Origin: Zunongwangia sp. HGR-M22
Lineage (GTDB): Bacteria > Bacteroidota > Bacteroidia > Flavobacteriales > Flavobacteriaceae
Direction of reading: 5' to 3'
DNA length: 64,000 nucleotides
Assembly: GCF_027594425.1 (NCBI RefSeq)
Contig: NZ_CP115159.1
Location: 248,001 to 312,000 of the forward strand
The notes below the pieces were generated by a model. That model was not told where the DNA came from. It was given only the letters and a program-made list of their open reading frames with translations, and did no database searches. Shown here in pieces: positions 43,562 to 52,727 of the stretch (within the stretch, counting starts at the first letter, position 1; each line of letters opens with the position of its first letter). Position numbers and translations under genes: made by a program.

Positions 43562-45150
43562 AACAGTTTGCAGAATTGATAAAAACATTAGATACCACTA
43601 ATAAAACAACGCTAAAAGTTGAAGCATTAACCAAATACTTCAATAATGCTCCCGATCGAGACAAAGTTTGGACAATTGCAATTCTTGCACATCGTAGACC
43701 ACCAAGGCCAGTAAATACTACTTTAATGCGCGGTTGGGCTTCAGAAATTGCAAATATTCCACTTTGGTTGTTTGAAGAATCTTATCATATCGTGGGAGAT
43801 TTAGCGGAAACTATATCACTGGTTATTCCGCCTTCTGAGGCATCTTCAGAAAAAAGTTTAAGTCAGTTTTTACAGGAAATCATCGATTTAAAACCAAGAT
43901 CTGAAGAAGAAAAAAAAGAATATCTAAAAGAAAATTGGCTCAGTTTAAATTATTACGAACGTTTTGTGTTTACCAAACTGATCACCGGAAGTTTTCGAAT
44001 TGGAGTAAGTCAGAAGTTAATGACGCGTGCGCTTTCTAAAGCGACCAGTATCGACGAAGATATTTTAGCTTATAAATTAATGGGCGATTGGAATCCGGCG
44101 AAAACGACATACACCAAACTGATTTTAGAAGAAAATGAAGAGGATTTTTTATCGAAACCCTATCCATTTTATCTAGCTTATGCTATTGAAGATAAGCCGG
44201 AAGATTTAGGGGATGTGGCGGAGTGGAGTGCCGAGCATAAATGGGACGGCATAAGATCGCAGGTAATTGTTCGAAATGACGAATTATTTGTGTGGAGTCG
44301 CGGGGAAGAACTGGTAACCGATAAATATCCCGAGTTTGAAAAGTTTGTAGGCATTATCCCAAACGGAACGGTGATTGATGGTGAAATTTTGCCCTTTCCA
44401 GATGGTGGAATAGGAACTTTCAAAGATTTGCAGACTCGAATTGGTCGAAAAACCATTTCAAAAAATCTACTGAAAAAAACACCGGTAATTTTAAAAGCTT
44501 ATGATGTTTTAGAATGGAAAGGTGAAGATATTCGGCAAAAAGCTTTTCAGGATCGTAGAGTGATTTTAGAAAAATTACATACCGAAGTAAAATCGGATGA
44601 ATTACCCTTGCATTTATCGCATACCATTCAGTTTAAAACTTGGGAAGAAGCCGCTGAAGAAAGAGAACGATCTCGAGAAGTGAAATCGGAAGGATTAATG
44701 CTGAAGCGCTTAGATTCGCCGTATTTGGTTGGGCGTAAAAAAGGCGATTGGTGGAAGTGGAAAGTCGATCCATTAACCATCGATGCTGTGCTTACTTATG
44801 CAATGCGAGGTCACGGTAGGCGAAGTAATTTGTTTACCGATTATACATTTGGATTATGGGACGAAGAGAAGGAAGAATTGGTCACTTTTGCCAAAGCCTA
44901 TAGCGGTTTAACCGATGCTGAATTTCGAAAATTAGATGCCTGGATTAAGAAAAATACTTTAGAACGTTTTGGCCCGGTTCGAAGCGTGACTCCACATCAC
45001 GTATTTGAAGTTGCTTTTGAAGGAATAGCCGAATCGAAACGTCATAAAAGTGGTGTGGCCACAAGATTTCCAAGAATTCTGCGTTGGCGAACCGATAAAA
45101 AAATTGAAGAAGCAAATACGTTGGAAGATTTAAAAGCTTTAATCCCGTAG
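43558..45150 (+). CDS. ATP-dependent DNA ligase (repair-operon type)
   Basis: 530 residues: an N-terminal DNA-binding domain (about 1-200), the nucleotidyltransferase domain with adenylated Lys228 in AEHKWDGIRSQ, VIDGEILPF and SEGLMLKRLDSPY, and a C-terminal OB domain beginning near WWKWKVDP. It seals nicks using ATP rather than the NAD used by the replicative LigA. Coupled to the exonuclease and followed 43 bases later by the helicase. Confidence 0.92.
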   Translation: MKQFAELIKTLDTTNKTTLKVEALTKYFNNAPDRDKVWTIAILAHRRPPRPVNTTLMRGWASEIANIPLWLFEESYHIVGDLAETISLVIPPSEASSEKSLSQFLQEIIDLKPRSEEEKKEYLKENWLSLNYYERFVFTKLITGSFRIGVSQKLMTRALSKATSIDEDILAYKLMGDWNPAKTTYTKLILEENEEDFLSKPYPFYLAYAIEDKPEDLGDVAEWSAEHKWDGIRSQVIVRNDELFVWSRGEELVTDKYPEFEKFVGIIPNGTVIDGEILPFPDGGIGTFKDLQTRIGRKTISKNLLKKTPVILKAYDVLEWKGEDIRQKAFQDRRVILEKLHTEVKSDELPLHLSHTIQFKTWEEAAEERERSREVKSEGLMLKRLDSPYLVGRKKGDWWKWKVDPLTIDAVLTYAMRGHGRRSNLFTDYTFGLWDEEKEELVTFAKAYSGLTDAEFRKLDAWIKKNTLERFGPVRSVTPHHVFEVAFEGIAESKRHKSGVATRFPRILRWRTDKKIEEANTLEDLKALIP

Positions 45151-45193
45151 CGATAGATAGTCGAAATTAGATAATTTCAGGATAGACTTTAGA

Positions 45194-47662
45194 ATGAAGA
45201 GACAGGAACTTTTGAAAATTGCTGAAGATTGGTTTACCGGTCAGAATTGGAAACCATTTAAATTTCAGAAGGATACCTGGAAAGCTTATCTGCAACAAAA
45301 AAACGGACTCTTAAATGCACCTACCGGAAGTGGAAAAACCTACGCGCTGTGGGTGCCCATTGTGCTGAACTACATTAAAAATAATCCGGATTATAAAACA
45401 AAACATAAAAAAGGGCTAAAAGCCATTTGGATTACACCACTTCGTGCACTTTCTGTAGAAATTGAACAAGCTGCTGAGCGATTTGCTAATGAACTAGGAA
45501 CAAATTTAACCGTCGGGATTCGAACCGGCGATACATCGCAAAAAGAACGGGCAGCACAGAAAAAAGCGATGCCCGATTTATTGATTACCACACCAGAAAG
45601 TTTACATCTTTTATTATCATCCAAAAATTATGATAAAACCTTCAAAGATCTGGAAGCCATTGTAGTTGACGAATGGCATGAACTTTTAGGTAGTAAACGT
45701 GGCGTACAGGTAGAACTGGCTTTGTCACGATTAAAAACGGTTTCAAAAAAGCTTCGAATTTGGGGAATTTCAGCAACTATCGGGAACCTTCGGCAAGCTC
45801 GAGAAGTTTTATTGGGACCGGAATCTGAAGCGCTTCAACATTCAGAGTTGGTCAAGGCGAATCTTCAAAAACAGATAAAGATAAAATCGATAATCCCGGA
45901 AACCATGGAGAAATTTCCGTGGCGGGGGCATATGGGACTGCATTTAATCGATGAGGTGGTGCCGATCATCAAAAATTCAACAACAACATTGCTTTTTACC
46001 AATACAAGATCGCAATGCGAATTATGGTTTCAGAAGTTAATAGGGAAATATCCGGAATTTGCGGGCGAGCTGGCCATGCACCATGGAAGCATAAATAAAG
46101 AAACTCGATTGTGGGTAGAACAGGCAATTAGAAACGAAAGTCTAAAAGCGGTGGTTTGTACGTCGAGTTTAGATTTGGGGGTCGATTTTGCGCCGGTAGA
46201 AACGATAATCCAGATTGGCGGTCCAAAAGGGGTGGCTCGATTTTTACAGCGTGCCGGGCGTAGCGGTCACCAACCCGGGAAAGAAAGTGTAATTTATTTT
46301 CTGCCAACCCACGCAATCGAATTGATTGAAGCATCAGCCTTACAGAAAGCGGTAGAGAAAAAAGCGGTAGAAGATCGGATTCCGTATTTACTAAGTTTCG
46401 ATGTTTTGGTGCAGTATTTAACGACTTTGGCGGTTTCTAACGGATTTTTTCCGAAAGATATTTATCCTGAAATAAAATCGACTTTTTGCTTTCAGGCAAT
46501 TACTGAAGACGATTGGCGATGGATTCTTAATTTCATCACAAAAGGCAGTCAGAGCTTGCAAGCTTATGATGAATACAAAAAGATTGAAATTGAAGATGAT
46601 GGTAAATTTAAAGTGAATCATCGTGGTGTGGCCATGCGTCACCGATTACAGATTGGTACAATCGTCAGCGATGCAATGCTGAGTGTAAAATATATGAAAG
46701 GCGGTTATATTGGAACGATCGAAGAATGGTTTATTTCGAAATTAACGCCCGGTGATGTATTTACCTTTGCCGGTCGGAATCTGGAATTGGTTCGGATTAA
46801 AAACATGCAGGTTTTAGTAAAAAAATCGAAAAAGAAAACGGCAAAAGTACCCAGTTGGATGGGCGGTCGTATGACCTTCTCTGCCCAGATGAGTGAACTG
46901 CTACGGGAAGAAATGTATTTGGCTTCAGAATATGATCCGGCTACTGGAAAATCTGAAGAACTTTCAGCATTAACAGGGATTTTCGATCGCCAGAAAAAAG
47001 AATCGATAATCCCCAAAAGTGATGAATTTTTAATTGAAACCTTTAAAACTCGCGAAGGTTATCATGCGATTTTTTATCCGTTTGAAGGAAGATTTGTACA
47101 TGAAGCTTTAGGAAGTTTGCTAGCCTATAGGATCAGTTTATTGTCACCTATTTCATTTTCGATTGCTTTTAACGATTATGGATTTGAATTGCTGAGTGAT
47201 CAGGAAATTGATATGCAACAGGTGTTGGATAATAATCTTTTTTCTGCAGAATTTTTAATGGACGATCTGTACAAAAGTTTAAATGCAACAGAAATGGCGC
47301 GCCGAAAATTTAGAGACATTGCTGTAATTGCAGGTTTAGTATTTACCGGTTATCCTAATAAAGTAGTTAAGAGCAAACATCTACAATCTAGCTCGCAATT
47401 ACTATTTAGTGTTTTTAAAGATTACGAAGAAGATAATTTACTCTATTTACAATCGTTTAGAGAAACTTTTGAGCATCAATTAGAAGAAGGACGATTGCGA
47501 GAAGCTTTAGAACGAATCCATCATCAAAAAATCGTGTGGCGAAATTGCGAAAAACCAACGCCATTTTCTTTTCCAATTATTACCGATCGATTACGGGAAA
47601 AACTGTCTTCAGAAAAATTAGAAGATCGAATTCGAAGAATGATGAAAAGTTTGGAAGCCTAG
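45194..47662 (+). CDS. Ligase-associated DEXH-box helicase (Lhr-like)
   Basis: 822 residues. Walker A is NAPTGSGKT (41-49) and Walker B is DEWH (159-162). Then come ISATIGN, TNTRSQCE, SSLDLGVDFAPV, and QRAGRSGHQPG, the SF2 motifs of the Lhr-core family, followed by a C-terminal Lhr-specific region. It unwinds DNA with 3'-5' polarity in characterised relatives. The fourth common member of this gene set, the PdeM endonuclease, does not follow. Confidence 0.9.
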   Translation: MKRQELLKIAEDWFTGQNWKPFKFQKDTWKAYLQQKNGLLNAPTGSGKTYALWVPIVLNYIKNNPDYKTKHKKGLKAIWITPLRALSVEIEQAAERFANELGTNLTVGIRTGDTSQKERAAQKKAMPDLLITTPESLHLLLSSKNYDKTFKDLEAIVVDEWHELLGSKRGVQVELALSRLKTVSKKLRIWGISATIGNLRQAREVLLGPESEALQHSELVKANLQKQIKIKSIIPETMEKFPWRGHMGLHLIDEVVPIIKNSTTTLLFTNTRSQCELWFQKLIGKYPEFAGELAMHHGSINKETRLWVEQAIRNESLKAVVCTSSLDLGVDFAPVETIIQIGGPKGVARFLQRAGRSGHQPGKESVIYFLPTHAIELIEASALQKAVEKKAVEDRIPYLLSFDVLVQYLTTLAVSNGFFPKDIYPEIKSTFCFQAITEDDWRWILNFITKGSQSLQAYDEYKKIEIEDDGKFKVNHRGVAMRHRLQIGTIVSDAMLSVKYMKGGYIGTIEEWFISKLTPGDVFTFAGRNLELVRIKNMQVLVKKSKKKTAKVPSWMGGRMTFSAQMSELLREEMYLASEYDPATGKSEELSALTGIFDRQKKESIIPKSDEFLIETFKTREGYHAIFYPFEGRFVHEALGSLLAYRISLLSPISFSIAFNDYGFELLSDQEIDMQQVLDNNLFSAEFLMDDLYKSLNATEMARRKFRDIAVIAGLVFTGYPNKVVKSKHLQSSSQLLFSVFKDYEEDNLLYLQSFRETFEHQLEEGRLREALERIHHQKIVWRNCEKPTPFSFPIITDRLREKLSSEKLEDRIRRMMKSLEA

Positions 47663-47664
47663 TT

Positions 47665-47705
47665 AGATATTAGACCGCTGTGCTTTTAGAATTGAGATAT
47701 TAGAC
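47665..47705. repeat. Direct repeat AGATATTAGAC, 30-base period
   Basis: Two exact copies (47665-47675 and 47695-47705) with related AGAC-ending fragments after them, directly after the helicase stop. Such degenerate 'TTAGAC' stretches occur in spacers of related genomes (memory). Confidence 0.45.
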
Positions 47706-47801
47706 AAAAGAGAATAGAATATAGACGAAAGAATCACGAGTCAAGAATCAGGATTGAAATACTGAATTTTAAGAAGATTATTTTTGTTCTGTTTTGCCTC
47801 G

Positions 47802-47830
47802 ACGTCATGCTGAACTTGTTTCAGCATCTC
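47802..47830. repeat. REP-like hairpin of Bacteroidota type
   Basis: ATGCTGAA (47807-47814), CTTGT loop, TTCAGCAT (47820-47827), inside the context GTC...CTCAT. The same 'GTCATGCTGAACTTG...CAGCATCTC' sequence is one I recall as a widespread intergenic repeat in Bacteroidota; one copy here. Confidence 0.55.
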
Positions 47831-47913
47831 ATCACAATTTTGTAATTACTATATCTAACCGCTGAAGGCTAAAAATACTGTCCGTCGTAAACCTTCAAAC
47901 TGTAAACTTTGGC

Positions 47914-48417
47914 TTACTTCTTCAAACTTTGATTTACCTTATTTCTAACCAATTCTGTAGTAATTCCGAATAAAAGATGCGCTATAAATTCGTTCGCTTG
48001 CATTTTCATTGGTACATCGGTTGGTTTGTCTTTAAGCCCCATAAGCGGCAAAGAAGTTTGGTGGGTAGAAATCCATGTTGAGGTTCCCATTATAATGCCT
48101 TCAGCGATATTCAATCCGTCTTTATTCTTTTTTCCGTAACCATAGGCGGCTCCAACGCTGGCTCCTACAGGGAAATTTACCAGTTGTTCAGCAAGTTCTT
48201 CATTCTGAACGCTAATTGGCGTTCCCGTAATCTTGGTAGATAGATCGTCTATAATTTTAAGTTGAGCACTTCGATTTTCAGCTTTTCTAACTGGTAAAAA
48301 ATATTCAACCAAACTTTTAACCGCACCTCCTGCGAGTCCGCCAATAGCTCCTGCTACGACACTTCTGGTTGTTGGATTATTTATTGTAGGGTTATTTTTG
48401 ATCGTATCTAAAAACAT
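47914..48417 (-). CDS. DUF1440 (YagU-like) family protein
   Basis: 167 residues with glycine-rich hydrophobic segments (AGAIGGLAGGAVKSLVEYF at 22-40 and VGASVGAAYGY) and a C-terminal LPLMGLKDKPTDVP...NEFIAHLLFGITTELVR that resembles the YagU/DUF1440 end. YagU is an inner-membrane protein linked to acid resistance in E. coli. The family match is by eye and moderate. Confidence 0.6.
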   Translation of the reverse strand: MFLDTIKNNPTINNPTTRSVVAGAIGGLAGGAVKSLVEYFLPVRKAENRSAQLKIIDDLSTKITGTPISVQNEELAEQLVNFPVGASVGAAYGYGKKNKDGLNIAEGIIMGTSTWISTHQTSLPLMGLKDKPTDVPMKMQANEFIAHLLFGITTELVRNKVNQSLKK

Positions 48418-48560
48418 AAAATTGGTTTTATTGCTCTACTGCCGAACTTCAATAAAGGCTCTTCAATATTAAGATAATAAAGCTATCTAATAAGTGGCGC
48501 TTCTGCAATCATTTAACAATCATTTGACAACAACTGCTTAAAATGTTTTACATTTAGGAT

Positions 48561-49346
48561 ATGAGTACAAAGGAAAATTTGAATGTAGCGATACTTCAGG
48601 CAAATCTTGAATGGGAAGATGCCGCCGCTAATCGAAATCTTTTCAGTAAAAAGATTGAAGCTTTAAGCGATTCCGTAGAGCTTATTGTTTTACCCGAAAT
48701 GTTTACCACAGGTTTTAGTATGAATGCTGAAAATCTTGCTGAAGAAATAGATGGGGAAACCTTACTTTGGATGAAGGAATATGCAAAAAAGAAAGATGCA
48801 GCAGTTACCGGAAGCGTAATAATTACTGAAAATGGTGATTTTTATAATCGATTACTTTTTGTTTTTCCCGATGGTTCCTACCAAAAGTACGATAAACGCC
48901 ATACGTTTACTTTAGCTAAAGAGGATAAAATTTATTCAAAAGGTAATGATCGTTTGATTGTTGAGTATAAGGGCTGGAAAATTTGTCCGCTTATTTGTTA
49001 TGATCTTCGATTCCCAGTTTGGGCAAGAAATACTGAAGATTACGATTTGTTAATTTACGTAGCCAACTGGCCTGAAAAAAGAGTGGCAGCCTGGGATGCA
49101 CTTTTGAAAGCTAGAGCCATAGAAAATATGAGTTTTTGCATCGGTGTAAACCGAATAGGGGAAGATGGTAACGATGCTTTTTACAATGGTCACAGCGCAG
49201 TTTATGATTGCCTTGGAAAGATTTTAACCGAAGAAAATGCCGAAACTGAATTCTCGAAAGAAATCTGTTTAGATAAATCTTATCTTCAAGATACCAGAAA
49301 ACAGTTTAAGTTTTTAAATGACCGTGATCAATTTAAGTTAATCTAA
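48561..49346 (+). CDS. Nitrilase family amidohydrolase (omega-amidase/YafV type)
   Basis: 261 residues with the nitrilase catalytic triad: Glu46 (LPEMFTTGF), Lys112 (YDKRHTF), Cys146 (LICYDLRFP). The short length and these motif forms match YafV-like omega-amidases, which hydrolyse 2-oxoglutaramate or 2-oxosuccinamate and close the methionine salvage transamination. Overlaps the convergent Ig-like gene by 9 bases. Confidence 0.88.
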   Translation: MSTKENLNVAILQANLEWEDAAANRNLFSKKIEALSDSVELIVLPEMFTTGFSMNAENLAEEIDGETLLWMKEYAKKKDAAVTGSVIITENGDFYNRLLFVFPDGSYQKYDKRHTFTLAKEDKIYSKGNDRLIVEYKGWKICPLICYDLRFPVWARNTEDYDLLIYVANWPEKRVAAWDALLKARAIENMSFCIGVNRIGEDGNDAFYNGHSAVYDCLGKILTEENAETEFSKEICLDKSYLQDTRKQFKFLNDRDQFKLI

Positions 49347-50960
49347 ATAGAACGGAGGAATAACTTTGTCCCAACTTGCACGAACCGAAAGTGTATCAGG
49401 ATAGTAACTAATTTTTTCAGGCTTTCGTCTTTCTAACCAGCTACCGGTATCCCAATATCCATTTTCATTTTTATCGTAGATAATTCTTAGAAAATAATCT
49501 CCGGCATTTAGATGTTCAAAAGTAAAATTTGTGCCTTCAGTTAAGGTTTGCTTTTTTACCAATTCTCCTTTTAGAGTAGTAAGCTCTATAATAATAGGAT
49601 AGCTTCTTACATTGCGAAGCGACATGATTAGGCTTCCGTAGTCTGATAAAGGTTTGGTGGTTAACTTCTGATTTATAGTATCGTTTTGATCTCCAAATAG
49701 ATCGATTAAAGTTCCCGGTAAAGCTTTGAAATAATACGTGTCTTCCGGTTCCTTTTCAAAATTAATTTCTAATTGGTTTTCTAAATATCGAATTTCAGAA
49801 GTAAAAGGAACTTCAATAGAATCTTTATTGAGAATCGTAATTAGCGCATCGTTTTTTTCAACTAAAGGCGTATTTGCTTTCAGTAAAAATGGTTGCTTGT
49901 ATTCTATGTTTCCAGAAGGCTCTGGACTTACATTTAAAGAATCTCTTTCCAATTGCGCCATTCTTATATAAACAGTGTCGCGCTGGCGTGGCGTTACAAC
50001 TTCTAAAGAAACACTATCGGTTTCTATAGGATCTCTAAGCCAGTAGTAAAGCGTATCGGTTTTGGCATCGCGTGTAATTCTGGACACCGGTGGATCTATT
50101 GGAGGGTAAAGAAAATTAAGCTCCAAATCATCCAAATTCGGCATGCCTTGATAGCCAATTAGTAATTGCCTTCCTTTAAAAAGTTTAGGTCGTTTAACCT
50201 CGAAAGCTAATTCTTCCTGAAAAATAGAAAGCGTATAAACGCTATCGGTAGGTATTGTGATTGGGTGTTCTAAAAATCCAATTTTGTCTTTTCCCGGGTT
50301 AAATTTGTAGTTATCGTTATCATCAAGAATAGCGACCATTTGATATTTTCCGGCTTTTAGGTTTTCTAAATCAAAGTTTACGCTGCTATCTCTGGTATAA
50401 CTTACATATCTGGGAATATCTTTATAAACTACAGAATCTGTATACGTGCTATCCATTTCGTAAAGAAAAATGGAAACAAATTCAGGCGTTTCTTTTAAAT
50501 AAGCATCTTCAATAAACCCTGAAACCTCAAGAGAATCTATGTAATCTCCGGTACTAAAAACATATTTGAAATATGGATAAGGATTTCCTTCGTTATTATC
50601 AACAATGCTTTTCCCAAAGTTAATAGCATAAGTGGTATTTTCTCTTAGCGTGTCACCAATTTCAATTCTTACATCTTTTCTTGCCTGCCCCAAGGGAAGA
50701 ATATTTGGTTTAGGATCCATTGGTGGAGAAATGATGATTTGTTGCTGAGGATTTTCAAGCTTTATATATTCATTGAACAAAATTCTAATTTCTTCAGCCT
50801 TAAAATTAGTGGTATAATTTTCGGGATTAGCTCTTATAAAACGTGGCGGTTCTTCATCTATAGGGCCACCCTCTGGCATTCCTTTTTTAGCACATCGCAC
50901 TACAGATGTGATTATAATTATAAAAAGAATAAAGTTGATAAGCTTCCTATTCATCTTCAA
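49338..50960 (-). CDS. Lipoprotein with N-terminal Ig-like (Big_5) domain
   Basis: 540 residues. A hydrophobic signal (7-21) ends at Cys23 in VVRC, a probable lipobox with an unusual Arg at -1. The conserved Bacteroidota start KKGMPEGGPIDEEPPRF follows, then a Big_5 Ig-like domain (about 38-135) and further beta-rich domains. Near the C-terminus, DKNENGYWDTGSW is a calcium-binding-like loop that recurs at DDNDNYKFNPG. Anchored at the outer membrane or cell surface; function unknown. Confidence 0.8.
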   Translation of the reverse strand: MKMNRKLINFILFIIIITSVVRCAKKGMPEGGPIDEEPPRFIRANPENYTTNFKAEEIRILFNEYIKLENPQQQIIISPPMDPKPNILPLGQARKDVRIEIGDTLRENTTYAINFGKSIVDNNEGNPYPYFKYVFSTGDYIDSLEVSGFIEDAYLKETPEFVSIFLYEMDSTYTDSVVYKDIPRYVSYTRDSSVNFDLENLKAGKYQMVAILDDNDNYKFNPGKDKIGFLEHPITIPTDSVYTLSIFQEELAFEVKRPKLFKGRQLLIGYQGMPNLDDLELNFLYPPIDPPVSRITRDAKTDTLYYWLRDPIETDSVSLEVVTPRQRDTVYIRMAQLERDSLNVSPEPSGNIEYKQPFLLKANTPLVEKNDALITILNKDSIEVPFTSEIRYLENQLEINFEKEPEDTYYFKALPGTLIDLFGDQNDTINQKLTTKPLSDYGSLIMSLRNVRSYPIIIELTTLKGELVKKQTLTEGTNFTFEHLNAGDYFLRIIYDKNENGYWDTGSWLERRKPEKISYYPDTLSVRASWDKVIPPFYLD

Positions 50961-51038
50961 AAGAGCTATAATTTCTTCAAAAATTAGATTAAAAATCGTC
51001 CCGCAAAGAAACGATTATTTTAAATTTAAACGTAACAA

Positions 51039-51719
51039 TCATACGGTAATTGCCATAGTAGCGATACTGATCTTTATTTTTTCTGAATAGCGTAAACAAT
51101 TAATACAAGCTTCTAAAGTGGCTCCGGTGGTTAGAATATCATCTACTAAAAGAATGTGCTTTCCTGAAATTACTGATGGCTCTTTAAGCTGAAAAGATTC
51201 TTCCATAAGATTCCATCTTGATATTCGATTTTTTAGTGCTTGCTTTTTTGAAAAACTTGTTTTCAGTAATATATCTTCGCGATAAACTGCACCCAGACTT
51301 TTTGCGATTTCTTTACCAAAACCTTCTACCTGATTGTAACCGCGTTCTTTTAAACGTTTTTTGTGTAGCGGTACTGGAATCACCAGGTCAATTTGCTTAA
51401 ATCTTGGCGTGTTTTTAAGAATTTCGCCTGTCCATCGTCCTAAAAAATGGCTTATTTCAAATTGTCTCTTATATTTGAGGTTATGAAGCAAGGTTTGCAC
51501 CATGCCCTTTTTACGAAAAAGCAGTAGTGAATACGCAGCGTTAATTTCAGCTCTACCATAAAATACTTTATCGGCCTGATTCACGTTATTAGGTTGGTAA
51601 TTTGTTACGGGAAGTTGATGTAAGCAAGAGGTGCAAATCACTTTTTCATTATTTAATAATGGCCTGTCACAGCAATTGCAGGTGATTGGATAGAACAGGT
51701 TTATAAAATCGTGAAACAT
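51039..51719 (-). CDS. ComF family protein
   Basis: 226 residues: an N-terminal zinc-binding segment with CNCCDRP and CTSC (Cys14, 16, 17 and 30, 33 region), then a phosphoribosyltransferase fold with the PRPP-like motif HILLVDDILTTGATL. ComF is needed for DNA uptake in naturally competent bacteria and interacts with the ComFA helicase and DprA; in Bacteroidota it is common without proven competence. Confidence 0.9.
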   Translation of the reverse strand: MFHDFINLFYPITCNCCDRPLLNNEKVICTSCLHQLPVTNYQPNNVNQADKVFYGRAEINAAYSLLLFRKKGMVQTLLHNLKYKRQFEISHFLGRWTGEILKNTPRFKQIDLVIPVPLHKKRLKERGYNQVEGFGKEIAKSLGAVYREDILLKTSFSKKQALKNRISRWNLMEESFQLKEPSVISGKHILLVDDILTTGATLEACINCLRYSEKIKISIATMAITV

Positions 51720-51780
51720 TTGTTAAGCGGTTGTGGTGAAAAGCCTTAAACCTCTAAATTTATAAAATATTAAAAACTTT

Positions 51781-52665
51781 ATGATGACTGAAAAGAAGAA
51801 TAATACTGCATTGAAGATTCTTATTGGTGTTTTAGCGGTTGCCTTGGTGGCGCTTACTATTTATACAGTTAGATTCTATAATGAAGAAAAGGAAAATAAG
51901 GTAATTCTTCAGAAGGAAAAAGCGGCGATAGAAAACGAGCTGAATGAACTTATAGTTAAGTATGATCAGGCCATCGATGAAAATGAAATCATGGATCAAA
52001 ATCTAGTGAATGCTAGAGAGCGGATTAATCGCTTATTAGATTCGGTTAAAGATTATGAGGCAAATCTTGTATTGATTACCAGATATCGAAGAGAGATTAG
52101 CAACCTTAAAGCAGAAAAAGAGAGATTATTTAGGGTAGTGGATAGTCTAAGTGCGCAAAATCAGCGTATGGCCATGACCATCGATAGTACACAAACCGAG
52201 CTTTCACAAAAAACAAGACTTTCTGATTCCCTTCAAACCAGCAATCAGAGTTTAGCTAACAAAGTAGACAGAGCTTCACAATTAAAAATAACAAGTTTGC
52301 GAGGAGAAGGTGTAATTGTTAGAAATAGCGGTAAAATTGTGGAAAATGACCGTACAAGAAGGATCGATCAAATAAGAACATGTTTCACTATTACAGCAAA
52401 CGATCTTGCTGAAGCTGGAGAGAAAAATCTTTATGTACAGGTTTATAATCCTGAAAATGATTTGGTTGGCGATAAGATTCCGGTGGCCCATGATGGTGGA
52501 GTAATGGTATATAGTGCGCAGAGTACGGTGTATTATGAGAATGAAGAATTAGACGTATGTATTCTAGCTAATACTGTTGAAGAAAAATTGCTAGAAGGAA
52601 ACTACAAAGTTTATGTTTATAACGATGCAGCATTAATTGGCACCGCTTCTTTTAGCTTAAGATAA
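51781..52665 (+). CDS. Membrane-anchored coiled-coil protein
   Basis: 294 residues. One membrane helix near the N-terminus (about 11-29), then a long heptad-rich coiled coil (about 32-170) and a C-terminal beta-rich domain (about 180-294) with RTCFTITAND and YVQVYNPENDLVG. Conserved in flavobacteria and often carrying misleading names; no function known. Start is ATGATG; the second ATG (51784) is equally possible. Confidence 0.75.
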   Translation: MMTEKKNNTALKILIGVLAVALVALTIYTVRFYNEEKENKVILQKEKAAIENELNELIVKYDQAIDENEIMDQNLVNARERINRLLDSVKDYEANLVLITRYRREISNLKAEKERLFRVVDSLSAQNQRMAMTIDSTQTELSQKTRLSDSLQTSNQSLANKVDRASQLKITSLRGEGVIVRNSGKIVENDRTRRIDQIRTCFTITANDLAEAGEKNLYVQVYNPENDLVGDKIPVAHDGGVMVYSAQSTVYYENEELDVCILANTVEEKLLEGNYKVYVYNDAALIGTASFSLR

Positions 52666-52684
52666 GAAACTCAAAATTTTACAG

Positions 52685-52717
52685 ACCGCCATGAGTTATA
52701 TCATGGCGGTTTTTTTA
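52685..52717 (+). terminator. Intrinsic terminator fused to the glyS promoter
   Basis: ACCGCCATGA (52685-52694), 6-base loop, TCATGGCGGT (52701-52710), then six more T. The last bases of the T tract are the first bases of the glyS -7 box. Confidence 0.85.
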
Positions 52718-52723
52718 TTTTTG
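52716..52723 (+). promoter_or_regulatory. -7 box of glyS
   Basis: TATTTTTG, exact TAnnTTTG, ending only 4 bases before the ATG at 52728, so the transcript should be leaderless. Confidence 0.6.
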
Positions 52724-52727
52724 CTGT

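Noticed and set aside
46705-47016. Frame of 103 codons opposite the helicase
   Set aside because: Antisense shadow of a conserved helicase region.
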